Origin: Cladosporium sp. IMV 00045
Taxonomy: Eukaryota > Ascomycota > Dothideomycetes > Cladosporiales > Cladosporiaceae
Assembly: GCA_001931905.2 (NCBI GenBank)
Contig: MSJI02000624.1
Coordinates: 1 to 64,000, forward strand
DNA length: 64,000 nt
Reading direction: 5' to 3'
Part shown: in pieces, positions 12,004-21,500 of the stretch
Position numbering within the stretch: position 1 is the first letter of the stretch
Layout: each line of letters starts with the position of its first letter
Position numbers and translations under genes: made by a program
The notes under the pieces: generated by a model
Database searches by the model: none
What the model was told of the DNA's origin: nothing
Seen by the model: the letters and a program-made list of their open reading frames with translations, nothing else

Positions 12004-13443
12004 ATGTCCAAACGCTCGTTTGACGAGTTTGCGCAGCACGTAAGTTTTCCCCTGCCCGATATCAATGGAAAACCTTACGCTGATGCTATCCTTACTGACG
12101 ACTCGGATCAAGAAGATGGTGAGTCTGAAATGCAAATCGATGACGATGACAAACCGATCAGGGACCTGACAGAAGCTGGGCATGATCTCGACAAGATCAA
12201 GAAATCGATGTTCGGGCTCACGAATGATATCTCCCCTATTTTTGCACTGGACAACCTGTGTTCTTGCAAGCATAGAGATGTCAGGTACTGCGTGAGGCCT
12301 CACATGGTGGCATCTTTGACACCGGAAACCGAGGGATCAGTCAACCCCTCGTGGAAGAATCCTCATGAAAATTTCATCATTCGCACTATTCTACAGTTGG
12401 CCTCCCGCATCATGACTCATCCACACACAACCCCATTCTGGTATTCGTTGTGGAACCCAAATCGGGCGAAGTCAAATGAAAGCCACGTGTTCTATGTCAG
12501 TCACCTAACGAGGCTTGATTCGGACCAGGAAAACACCATCCATAAGGCGATCGCCTACATAGCGAAACATATTCGATTCCATTTCAAGGAGTTCACGGCT
12601 CTTGAACTGCCGGAACGTGGTCACGACCCAACCGCTCATGGAGAGGAATGCATGTGCGGTGTTGACAAAGGGGATCCCGATTCTATCCCAGATTGCCCCC
12701 ACCCCATGGTGTACGCATGGGAGAACGGAGGTCCAACGGTAGATCGGGTCGCGTTCTCGCACGTCTTCATTAACACCTGCGGCATGGAGGACTTCGATCT
12801 CGAGGGTGATGGGTGGCTGGATCGAAGCATCTCCTCAATACAATGGATGGTTGTACAAGCCGCTGTGACGATCGTTCACGAGCTGGCGCACGCGACAGTA
12901 GACAACTGGATATTAGGAAGAGAGCCCTATTGTAATGACGAGAGCGTCCTGGAGCCCGGATTTGCAGCGGAGAACTTCATCTTTGGTGGTATCCTGGCAC
13001 GGTTTGGCGAGGCACGAGTCCTCGAGCCGTGGCCGAATCACACCCACACCGAGGGCGACTTACCTATTCGTGAACAGGCTCCTGGTCATGTTGGGAATGC
13101 CAAACTTCTGCCAGCTGCGGCCCATGTGCTTGAGAAGGAAGATTGGGTGTCTCTTCTGCGGGATGACTTTTGGAACGAGAAGTACAAGCGCAAGAGTCGT
13201 CTCAAAAAGTTGTGGCTCAGAAAGCCGATATCGAACACTGTTTGGAATCATTATTACTCCAAGAAGTTCCGCCCTGACAGACCACCAAGGAAGAAGGCAA
13301 GGCTTGAGAAAGAAGGAGAGGATCACAAGCTCCATAAGCGTCTGTCAAAGAAGAGAGCAAGGCCTGAGCAGGAAGAAGAAGATGAACAGCTCCCTGAGAG
13401 ACCGCCGATAAAGAAAGCAAGGCTTCAGAAAGGAGAGAATTAA
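12004..13443 (+). CDS. uncharacterised HExxH putative zinc metalloprotein with basic C-terminal repeats
   Basis: I do not recognise a named family. The 479-aa protein has a HELAH motif at residues 292-296 (TIVHELAHA), the zinc-binding/catalytic arrangement of many metallopeptidases. About 20 residues later comes ESVLEPGFAAE, which could supply a third acidic ligand as in gluzincins, and then an FIFGG segment. The N-terminus is acidic (SDQEDGESEMQIDDDD). The C-terminus has three 20-residue repeats, each with a KKAR-like basic cluster, so nuclear targeting is plausible. There is no signal peptide, membrane segment or intron. That it is an active peptidase is inference from the motif only. Confidence 0.7.
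   Translation: MSKRSFDEFAQHVSFPLPDINGKPYADAILTDDSDQEDGESEMQIDDDDKPIRDLTEAGHDLDKIKKSMFGLTNDISPIFALDNLCSCKHRDVRYCVRPHMVASLTPETEGSVNPSWKNPHENFIIRTILQLASRIMTHPHTTPFWYSLWNPNRAKSNESHVFYVSHLTRLDSDQENTIHKAIAYIAKHIRFHFKEFTALELPERGHDPTAHGEECMCGVDKGDPDSIPDCPHPMVYAWENGGPTVDRVAFSHVFINTCGMEDFDLEGDGWLDRSISSIQWMVVQAAVTIVHELAHATVDNWILGREPYCNDESVLEPGFAAENFIFGGILARFGEARVLEPWPNHTHTEGDLPIREQAPGHVGNAKLLPAAAHVLEKEDWVSLLRDDFWNEKYKRKSRLKKLWLRKPISNTVWNHYYSKKFRPDRPPRKKARLEKEGEDHKLHKRLSKKRARPEQEEEDEQLPERPPIKKARLQKGEN
13279..13440 (+). repeat. 60-bp in-frame coding repeat, 2.7 copies
   Basis: Three consecutive units begin at 13279, 13339 and 13399 (the last is cut short by the stop). Each encodes a 20-residue unit with the pattern R-x-x-x-K-K/R-A-R followed by an acidic stretch; the cores are RPPRKKARLE, RLSKKRARPE and RPPIKKARLQ. 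The exact 60-base spacing shows tandem duplication, and divergence between units indicates it is not recent. Each basic core resembles a nuclear localisation signal. Confidence 0.9.
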
Positions 13444-13561
13444 AAATTCTCTTCAAACAAGTCGAGCTTGGATTCTGAGCCGCAGCGAGGTGATGAGTGA
13501 TCTGAGCATGCAATCCGATCACTTGAGATTTCGAAACTGGCTGTGTGGCAGTCGTACTGTG

Positions 13562-14837
13562 TCAATAGTAGAAGCTGTCATAGCTATGACCGTATGAATT
13601 TGGAGATTTCAACAGCAAATCGCTTCGACAAGTCGGACATGCCTTCGTCTGACATCTTGGGCACTGCAGCAGATATGTCCGGATATTGCAGCATCTTGGA
13701 CATGTTGTGCGCCCGTGCACCTCTGACCACCAGCCGGCGTGACTACAGTCTGACGTGTGAGATTGAAGAGTGGCGCCGTTTCCGAGACAAGAGTCCAGGT
13801 CGTTCCCAAAGCGTTGTTGCAACCGTCTGGTCTCCTGTTGGAACAGCGATTCTGCTGCTCGTGCCTCAACTTCCAGTTTTCCGAGATGTTGCTTTGCTTC
13901 TCGCAACTCTCTGTCCCGTTGCTCTTGCTGCTGCTTCTTGATCTTCATCCGCCTCTCTACTTCCGCTATCCATTTTTCCTGTTGCTCTCGAGCCTCCCTG
14001 GCTAGCTTTCTGTCTGCCAAATACTGTATGTTCTTGTCGTCACGAATATTCTCAGCATCAATTGCCATATCTCCTTTTCTGACTTGACTCTCGTGCGTTC
14101 GCGTCTCTGATTCCTGCATCCATAGTCGACGCTTCTTCAAATCTTTTTCAATCATCCTCTCCTGACGTCCCCTATCCTTGCGCGCCCTCTCCTCCTCGCT
14201 CTCGACTCTCTGATTGTAGAGTGGCGACAGAAGCCATGTTCCCCAACTATTCTTGCGGGCCTCTTCGGCTTTCTCTGCAGCTTCTATGCTGACCAAGTCA
14301 ATGATATTTCGCTCCAGCTCCCGAGAGCTACGATGCAATTCAGATATTGACACCTCAAAGCTGAATCGCTTGACTCTCCATCGTGCATTGCGTTCTTCTT
14401 TCTGCTTCTGAAGTGCGGAGATTTGGGCGATCTCGTTGCCTGCTTCCGAATGCGAGGCTGGAGCGGCGTGGAACCGCGGTATTTGCGCGCTTTGCGGATT
14501 GGCTCGATTATTTTTGATGGAGGGATAGATAAGATCGTACTCTCGACGCTTGATCTCATCGTTCAACGTCTCATATGCTAGCTGCAGCTAAATGTTCTTG
14601 TGTAAGTGAAAGACCAACTGTAAACAGTAGGGAGCGTTGGTGGCTTGTGCCTCGTTATCACCCAGCTTCGATGAAACGTACCGATTGAAAAGCTTCAGTT
14701 GAGCCATCTTTGGTGTTGCGGTCTGGATGAACCGTCAATGCGAGCTTTCGATAGCACCTGGTTATATGTTCGGAGCTAGCAGTCTGGGCTACTCCAAGAA
14801 TCATGTAGTAATCCTCTGTGATAGGGGATGGAGCCAT
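13562..14837 (-). CDS. J-domain (DnaJ-like) protein with coiled coil and C-terminal Cys-rich motif
   Basis: Hsp70 co-chaperone-type protein of 393 aa in two exons: 14837-14682 and 14587-13562, with donor GTACGT and acceptor TTTAG, both phase 0. Exon 1 encodes the start of the J domain, including YYMILGVAQTAS and the diagnostic HPDRN tripeptide region. Exon 2 opens with LQLAYETLNDE and KRREYD, completing helix IV. A long Lys/Glu/Arg/Gln-rich coiled coil fills about residues 110-290. The C-terminus has CPRCC, CPRC and CPTC pairs, consistent with zinc binding. There is no G/F region or canonical DnaJ zinc-finger repeat, so it is a class III-like J protein. Convergent with the HELAH gene. Client unknown. 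Confidence 0.85.
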
Positions 14838-15612
14838 CTATTCGAGGTCAGCGGGCTCAGGTTCGATTCTTTGTTTGAAGGTTCTACTACTAGATATCAG
14901 TGTCTCCAACACAAGGCTGAATCGAACGCCGCCGGCCTTCTCGTTCTCGCGACCCAATCAGGGCTTTTGCCCGATATAGAGTAAACGACCCCCAGGCCCT
15001 GAACAAGGTAGCTGGTGAGCGAAGTGACCAAAACGATTGAGGTCTGCTTGAAAATACAGGGACAAGTTCGATTACCTCAATGAGTTAGGGAGTCTCCGAG
15101 AAGTCAAGTAATTTCAGGATTCGGTATTGGAGGCCGCATTAGCATACTGGATGTCTCCAAATAGAACGAGACCCAACAGTACTAGCGCACATAATCAGCC
15201 ACATATTAGCGCCGAAGGATCAGGAACAGACAACAAAATCAGCAATCATAGGGGTACGGCGTTTGCGAAAGGATCTTGTTGTTTCAGGAAGAAGATGAAG
15301 ATGTAGCAACCTATCATTTCACACTGCAGGCTACCTTGTTGGAAGTCGAGGTGCCTCAATGTGCTCGCGTTTGTAGTCTATACATATTAGTTGAACGTTG
15401 ATGGTGAAGCGCCCTAGATCTCGCGTAAATTGTTTGTGAAGTCGGTTTGTCTCAGTTGCAGACCCGCAATGGCGTCAATCTTTCTTCAGGGTCCACAGAC
15501 TTTCCGAGTCGCGCAATCGCGCGCGTCTGTTGCTGTACGCGACAACGTCCTCGGCTTCTTTTCTTCCTTCTCTCTTCTTACACCACGGCGAGCATCTGAG
15601 CACCTGAAACTC
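14838..15612. promoter_or_regulatory. divergent intergenic region, J protein / LRR protein
   Basis: Promoter space for two divergent genes. The rightward frame upstream of 15613 stays open to 15430 and includes an alternative ATG at 15469. A GGTTCGATTC string at about 14873 resembles a tRNA B box, but no matching A box or cloverleaf arms are present. Confidence 0.5.
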
Positions 15613-17154
15613 ATGATGGCTCTGCCTTCATCGCCTCCATTATTATGCGAAGATCCACCCTCGTCACCACCGTTGCTACCGACAATCGACAGCATCTCTT
15701 TCACTGGCAATGCGGGGCGCAAACGCCCGCATTCGGATTATGGAAGCTTGAGTAGCGATCCTCTCTTCTCTGAAGACATATCCGAATTCGAGTTTCGAGG
15801 CGATGACGATGAGCAGCCAAGACGAAAGCGCATGGTGAAAGGGCCGTGGTGGAACGTTGGGCGGCGGCAAGGCAACAGTCTACGCAAGAGTATGGTCAAG
15901 AAGGAAGGCCTTAGAAATGCCGACAGTGGTGTGTGGATGGGCAGCGACGACAGCATGGAAAGCTTTTCCTCGGACGCTGGCCGAATAGATAACACTGTTC
16001 GAGATGAGACCGCCCAGCAGCGGCGGCTACTTGGACTATCCGGCGATGACCCGGAATCATTTGCGGCCAAAGTGGTGCAAAGGTGCTCCGAGAACGGGAT
16101 GGAGATGGTCGATCTGTCAGACACAGGACTGACCCAGATCTCGAACGCAACACTGATTCCGCTGCATCAAATGATCAAGCATGTACACGACGATCTCACA
16201 CAACCGCCGAGCGAGGATTTGTTTGCCCCCTTGACGCCTTCGATACAGCTATTCTTGTACGGCAATTATCTAACGTCGCTACCATCGGAGCTGTTTCGAT
16301 TGCAAAACATCACAGTCCTGAGTTTGCGTAATAACAGACTTCAGAAGATACATCCAGCAATCACACAGCTCCCGAAACTGGCGGAACTCAACATCTCTGG
16401 CAACCAGCTTCCTGACTTGCCGTGGGAGATGATGAGCATGTTACGTTCGACTGGTGATTCATGTCAGGTCAGCCTGAGACCAAATCCTTTCAAAGTGCCC
16501 AAATTCGACACAAAAGATGAGGCATCGACAGACGCAGACAGAGACGACGACTCAAATCGAGCTAGCGGCACTGCGAAACTTTTCCAGCTACTGGAAGCCA
16601 ATTTTCTTGTGGGCCGCCGAGCATTGAATGGAGGCGACGAAGATGCCACGCCAAAGAAGAAGCGCAACAGCCGAGAACAGCTGGTCTTCCTCGCCCCTTC
16701 CAGGATACTTTACTTGGAGAACGACGGCTCGCCGATGCGCAACCAGCATGCCGCGCATACGGGTGGGCAGAATGCTTGGGAGGAACCAGTCCTTGAACCC
16801 CAACACCCACCGACCACAGATGCCAGCACAGCCGCTCCGTCGCTATTCGAGCTTGCGCTACGCTCTGCACAAGTGAGCTTTGACCTGCGCGATGTTACAC
16901 AAACACTGCCTCCAGAGACCCCGTCCGCACTTGCCAGAGCGCTAGAAGAAGCTGCAAAAGGAGTTGATTACGGCAACGAATGCTGCTCGACTTGCAACAA
17001 GCGCTTTGTGATTCCTCGAGCAGAGTGGATTGAGTATTGGTTCCACGGGCACGAATACCACGAGCTGAGCGAAGACATGATCCTGCCGTTCAAACGAAAG
17101 GCCTGCAGTTGGGCCTGCGCGCAGGTTACTCCAGTGGGAACAGCGTACGCTTGA
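15613..17154 (+). CDS. leucine-rich-repeat protein, nuclear type
   Basis: A protein of about 513 aa without intron. A disordered Ser/Pro- and Arg/Lys-rich N-terminal region (LPSSPPLLCEDPPSSPP; PRRKRMVKGPW) precedes short leucine-rich repeats: MVDLSDTGLTQI, LFLYGNYLTSLPSELFRLQNI, LSLRNNRLQKIHPAITQL and LNISGNQLPDLPWEMM. The C-terminus contains CCSTCNKRFVIPRAEW, a CxxC element that may bind metal. The frame is open upstream to 15430. I choose the Met pair at 15613/15616, because the upstream 61 codons are unlike the rest and the SSPPLL style is a common N-terminus for such fungal proteins. LRRs suggest a protein-protein scaffold. Exact function unknown. Confidence 0.8.
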   Translation: MMALPSSPPLLCEDPPSSPPLLPTIDSISFTGNAGRKRPHSDYGSLSSDPLFSEDISEFEFRGDDDEQPRRKRMVKGPWWNVGRRQGNSLRKSMVKKEGLRNADSGVWMGSDDSMESFSSDAGRIDNTVRDETAQQRRLLGLSGDDPESFAAKVVQRCSENGMEMVDLSDTGLTQISNATLIPLHQMIKHVHDDLTQPPSEDLFAPLTPSIQLFLYGNYLTSLPSELFRLQNITVLSLRNNRLQKIHPAITQLPKLAELNISGNQLPDLPWEMMSMLRSTGDSCQVSLRPNPFKVPKFDTKDEASTDADRDDDSNRASGTAKLFQLLEANFLVGRRALNGGDEDATPKKKRNSREQLVFLAPSRILYLENDGSPMRNQHAAHTGGQNAWEEPVLEPQHPPTTDASTAAPSLFELALRSAQVSFDLRDVTQTLPPETPSALARALEEAAKGVDYGNECCSTCNKRFVIPRAEWIEYWFHGHEYHELSEDMILPFKRKACSWACAQVTPVGTAYA

Positions 17155-17321
17155 CGTCATGTTGGTTTCCAGTCGTGAACTCTCGGGCTTCGTCGCACGA
17201 CTGGATAAGGGATGGCTCGGGGCGCGAGCATCTCTTCCAACGTTACATTTTCATTGACGATGAGTGTTCACTGTATATTTTACTGAACCACACTCGACCC
17301 TAGAAATCGAGCCATTGTATC

Positions 17322-18149
17322 CTAGGACCTTGACCTCCAATTGCTTTGCAGATCTCGCTCCGGTGCTTCCCTCACCTGATTCCGTCCCAGAAGGTGGCTT
17401 TGCTCTCGACATACTTTCCGATTCTCTTGATCATGCGCGATTTCGATTTTGTAGGCTCCCCGATAAGGCGTCGGTTTCTCATTCAATGACGACATGGCCC
17501 TGCTCGCCTCGTCTGCGCTTGGCATGTCGACAAAACAGTAGCACTGGCCAGAAGCTGGAATGTCCATGTTTCGATGTGATGGCAAGGTCCGCTTGCTGAC
17601 AGCTTGGAGTTGAAAGTTGTTGAAGAGCTCGCGCATTTCGGCAATGACGAACCCCTGGTCGCACACGTCAGACAGCCCGCCGACATATAGTCTTCTTCCT
17701 TGTTCGATCGGGGTGGTCCAATGTTCGCGCGCAGACAAGTAGTCATACGTATCAAACACCATTGGTGCGTGGTTGCTATTCACTTCGAACGTTCGCCATT
17801 CCCCAGTCTGCGTCTGGGTTCGGACGCATTGCCGAATTTGCGGTCTTTTCTTGGTATTGTGGTTGACGCGAATTGGCCTTCCTCGGATGTATGTCCTGCG
17901 CAGGCGTTCGAGTGTCTGCTGGACATCCTCCGTGGCGGCAAGATCGACGAAGCAGTAAGACGGGTTTCGCCCAGTAAATGGATCGATGGATATATCGACA
18001 TTATCACTGACATCATTGAGTATGAGGCAATCACAGAAGATGACGCTTTCGGGTTACCCACATTTCGATGTTGTTCGTCTTGAAAATTTCGTATTTTTTT
18101 CGGGTTGAACCTGATATAGGAGATTACCTACATAGATTCTGTTGGCCAT
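17322..18149 (-). CDS. two-RRM RNA-binding protein with apparent -1 frame change at an A7 run
   Basis: RNA-binding protein of about 257 aa with two RNA recognition motifs. Exon 1 (18149-18062) starts MANRIYVGNLLYQVQP, a textbook RNP2 strand. Exon 2 (18006-17322) supplies RNP1-like PSYCFVDL, then a second RRM with RRLYVGGL and QCYCFVDM. The intron 18007-18061 (GTGGGT...CAG) joins the frames as NNIEI-DNVDISIDPF. Between QVQP and KYEIFKTNN the frame must change by -1, exactly at seven consecutive A residues (plus-strand T run 18094-18100). A one-base deletion or assembly error in the homopolymer is the simplest reading; slippage is an alternative. Shares a divergent promoter with the large protein at 18539. 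Confidence 0.75.
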
Positions 18150-18538
18150 GGCGAGAGTTGTCGTTAGGGTGAGAGGAAGAGAATAAGGTGGATGTGCAAG
18201 TAAAGACAGTCGTGCACCGAAGTGCCGACGGTTTCTTGATGCACATTCTCATTCCACCGGCAAACGCTACAGTGACGACCGTTTGCGAATTTGTAGTTAA
18301 AGCAAAGAATGTCTTTGTTTCACCTCCAACCGCTACCTCCTACTCAGGACAGGGTCTTAGCGCGAAGCGAGCGGCTATTCCCGAACTCTAAATTGCGGGG
18401 CATTGCACGTTGATCGCGACTTTTCGCGCGAAGAGCTTCAAGCTTAAAGATTTAACGTTAAAAGCCTAGGTTCACTTCGTACCGCCTTCGACCTGCTTTC
18501 GTCGTGGTATGAAGACGCTGTGACAACACATCGACGGC
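18150..18538. promoter_or_regulatory. divergent promoter, RRM protein / 1587-aa nuclear protein
   Basis: 389 bases between two divergent starts. A 67-codon rightward frame at 18188-18391 has no domain. AT-rich motifs near 18440-18465 (TTTAACGTTAAA) form a short palindrome. No further assignment possible. Confidence 0.45.
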
Positions 18539-21500
18539 ATGCCTGCCGTCCCCGCCGACAACATGGCACCACCGAAACCCACTGGAGATGAGCAATTCCG
18601 CTTCAATGTCAAGATCATGCCGCCTCGCCGACCGACAAATTCGCTCTTTAGGCGCCTTCAGCAACCGAAAGTCGAAGAGCCACTGCACACCATAGCTGTG
18701 CCTGCTCGCAAGAGCGAGACTTTTGCCGACGTCTGGAAGCACATCCGCGAGCGATATGAGCGCAACTATGGCGCAGAAGAAGTTGCAAAAGGCTGGTTCT
18801 ACAAGCTTCAAGACCGCTTTGGCGCAGATATCGATTCGCACGACGGCGTTGGTGCGCTCGGCTACACCCCACAAACGCCAATCGAAGAGCGAGTACTGGT
18901 CATGCTTCAGAATGAGATCGACCGCGACGGCTCGGTTCCTGAGAACTCTGGTTTGCGCCCGGAGGGCTTTGGAAGGCCCGCGTTGACTGAAGAGCAAGCT
19001 CACCAAGCCAAGCGTCGCAAGGTGCAAGAGGAGCGATATGGCACGTCTTTGGAGGAGCTGGATGAGGATACGCCGATTGAGTCTCGAGAGAAAAGAGTTG
19101 GGTTCGGCAGCCCGCAATTGGGCGGAGAGGACGACGACGCAGGCAAAGTCGACGCCGACGGCTTTGCTGTACCTGCGCTTCCTGGATCTGTCAGTCGTAA
19201 GCGAAAGAGGTCGTCAAGGAAGGACAATGATGTGATACAATCAAGTGTGGAAGAAGAGAACGAAGACAACGTAGTGGTCCCTGGAACTCAACCTGCGGCT
19301 CACGACGAAGAAGCCGTCCCTGACAGTTTTCCTACCGACCATGTCGCCTCTCGTACACGTCTGCGGAAGTCAATGCCGGCTGACGCCACCGCAGGCGCCT
19401 CAGCTATCAATACGAAAGGTCTCCGTGCGGTGACTGCAGCACCAGAAGCAGGCACTCGCGGTTCTTCTAAGAAGAACGTCAATCTGGAATCGCCCCACGT
19501 TCAAAGCCCAGAAATCTCCCAAGATAGACCAGACTTGAACAGCGACTTACATCGATCACCACCCACACCTGTCTCTGGGAAATCGCATTTGGGCACGCAG
19601 CGACCGCCGGAGTCGGCTCAACGGCCGAAACTTACTCCTCTGGTCGCTTCTACTCCTGCTGGTCAATCTGCGCAAGCTCAACCCCTAGAACCACAAGAGA
19701 CATCGCAAAATTTTCTTGACTTTGATCCCATTGAGGACGATGATTTACTCGAGGGCATCGCCAATAATGTCTACGATGACCTTGATAACGACGAGTCAGG
19801 GTTTGTAGTTCGTAATGACATTTCAGCCCACGGCGGTGCACCGCCTTCTACCAACCTGAAGGCGCAGCCTGGCAAATTGCCAAAACCCAACAAAGACGTT
19901 GCGTTTACCCCGAAATCTAGCGCTTTACACTTTCTGTCTGGCACGCAAGGCTCAACCTCAAAGAATCCTCGTACCAGTTCTGGCAGAAAGATCTTCTGGG
20001 AAACCGAAGAGGATGCTTTCCTCCTCCAAGGTCATCGACAGGGCCTTAATGCCGCTCAAATTATTCAAATCTTTGACTTGGAAAATCGAACAACAAGTGC
20101 AGTACGAGGCCGTCTCAAGCTCTTGCTTCAAAAGCGCCCTGAGCTCAGCTCTCAAACGCGGTTAGTAGATGAGATCGACGGCGATCACAGATCTGCGCCA
20201 TCCTCGTCTAAGAAGCGCAGCGCCTGGCCGCTTTCCGATGTACAAACCATGAGCCATGCGATAGCAGAGGGTTTCGACGCACTTGAGATACAAGCCATGT
20301 ACTTCCCCAAACGTTCTGAGGATGCAGTGAACCGAAAAGTTCTTGCTGTTCAAGACCAAGTGTGGAAGAATGCCTCTAAGAATCCACTGTTCCCGAAGAA
20401 TCACGCAGGACTCGATGGCTGGACACTGAAGGACGGCTGCAAACTGCGACGCACGTTTCGGGAAGGCCTGGCAACAGCCGAAGCGAAGACTCTCTTCTTC
20501 GGTCGATGGAAAATGAGCGAAGTACAGAAGCAGCTAGACGGCTACAAAGGACAGATCAAAGCTCTCCAGGCGAGTCAAGGCCGCGCTGCTCGGGCGACGA
20601 AGCCCGCAGATGATTTGACAATCGAGAGCTCACAACTCCCTGCAAACAGCTCTCCAGTCGAACGTTCAATGCAAGTTCGCGCTGCCCGCCGCCCTTCAAC
20701 CGGCCTTCCACGCCATCGATCCACAAGGCTTTCAAGCTCCCCATCCCACGATGGCGCTGAGCAGAGAGGTCTCGAAGCGGAGGCTCAGTCATCAGCCTCT
20801 GCAAAACGCCATTCAAGTCCGACCGTGGAAATCTCAATTGTGGAGCAGGACAGAGCTCGGACTTCGCTTTCTCGACCACCGAGTGGAAAAAGCACACAAA
20901 CAAAACTAAGCTTCACTCGCGAAAAGGGAAAGAACCGTGCGAGCGCGCCGAGGCCGAGTGATCAGGAGCTTGACGCACAATACACCCGTCGTGCAACCAG
21001 AAATAGCACTGCCTACGCGGCAGCCATCTCGCAGCCAGAACATGTCGTCTCGATTGCTCAAGAAGACGACCATCCTGCGGATGACGTAAATGAAAAACAC
21101 ACGCCAGCCGACGATCTTGAAATGCTCGATGCGGAGTTGGAGGAGATGCATGAGCCTGCATCGCGCGAGAGCCCAAGCTCAATCTTCGAGGAACCAAAAC
21201 CACGCTCAACTCGACAGCAGCCTTCTGTGGCCGGACTTGGACGCAGACGAAGCTCGCGTCAACTCGCTTCGCCTCAAATGATCATGAGTCACGTCTCTGG
21301 CAATTCGCCTATGCCGCCTGCCACAGGTCCCGCATCAATAAGCTCACCCGCGTCTACTGGGCGCAGGAAGAGCAGGAGCAGTCAACCGTCTTTACTGTCG
21401 CCAATGATGACGCGACACGACACAGCACTCAATTCATCAGACCGTCGTCGTCAATCTCGAGTCGAAAGCGGGGTCGACACCCGTGCGGCAGTGCAATTAT

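Noticed and set aside
14780..14890. possible tRNA suggested by a GGTTCGATTC B-box-like string
   Set aside because: No A box at the right distance and no acceptor or anticodon stem; the left part overlaps the J-domain exon.
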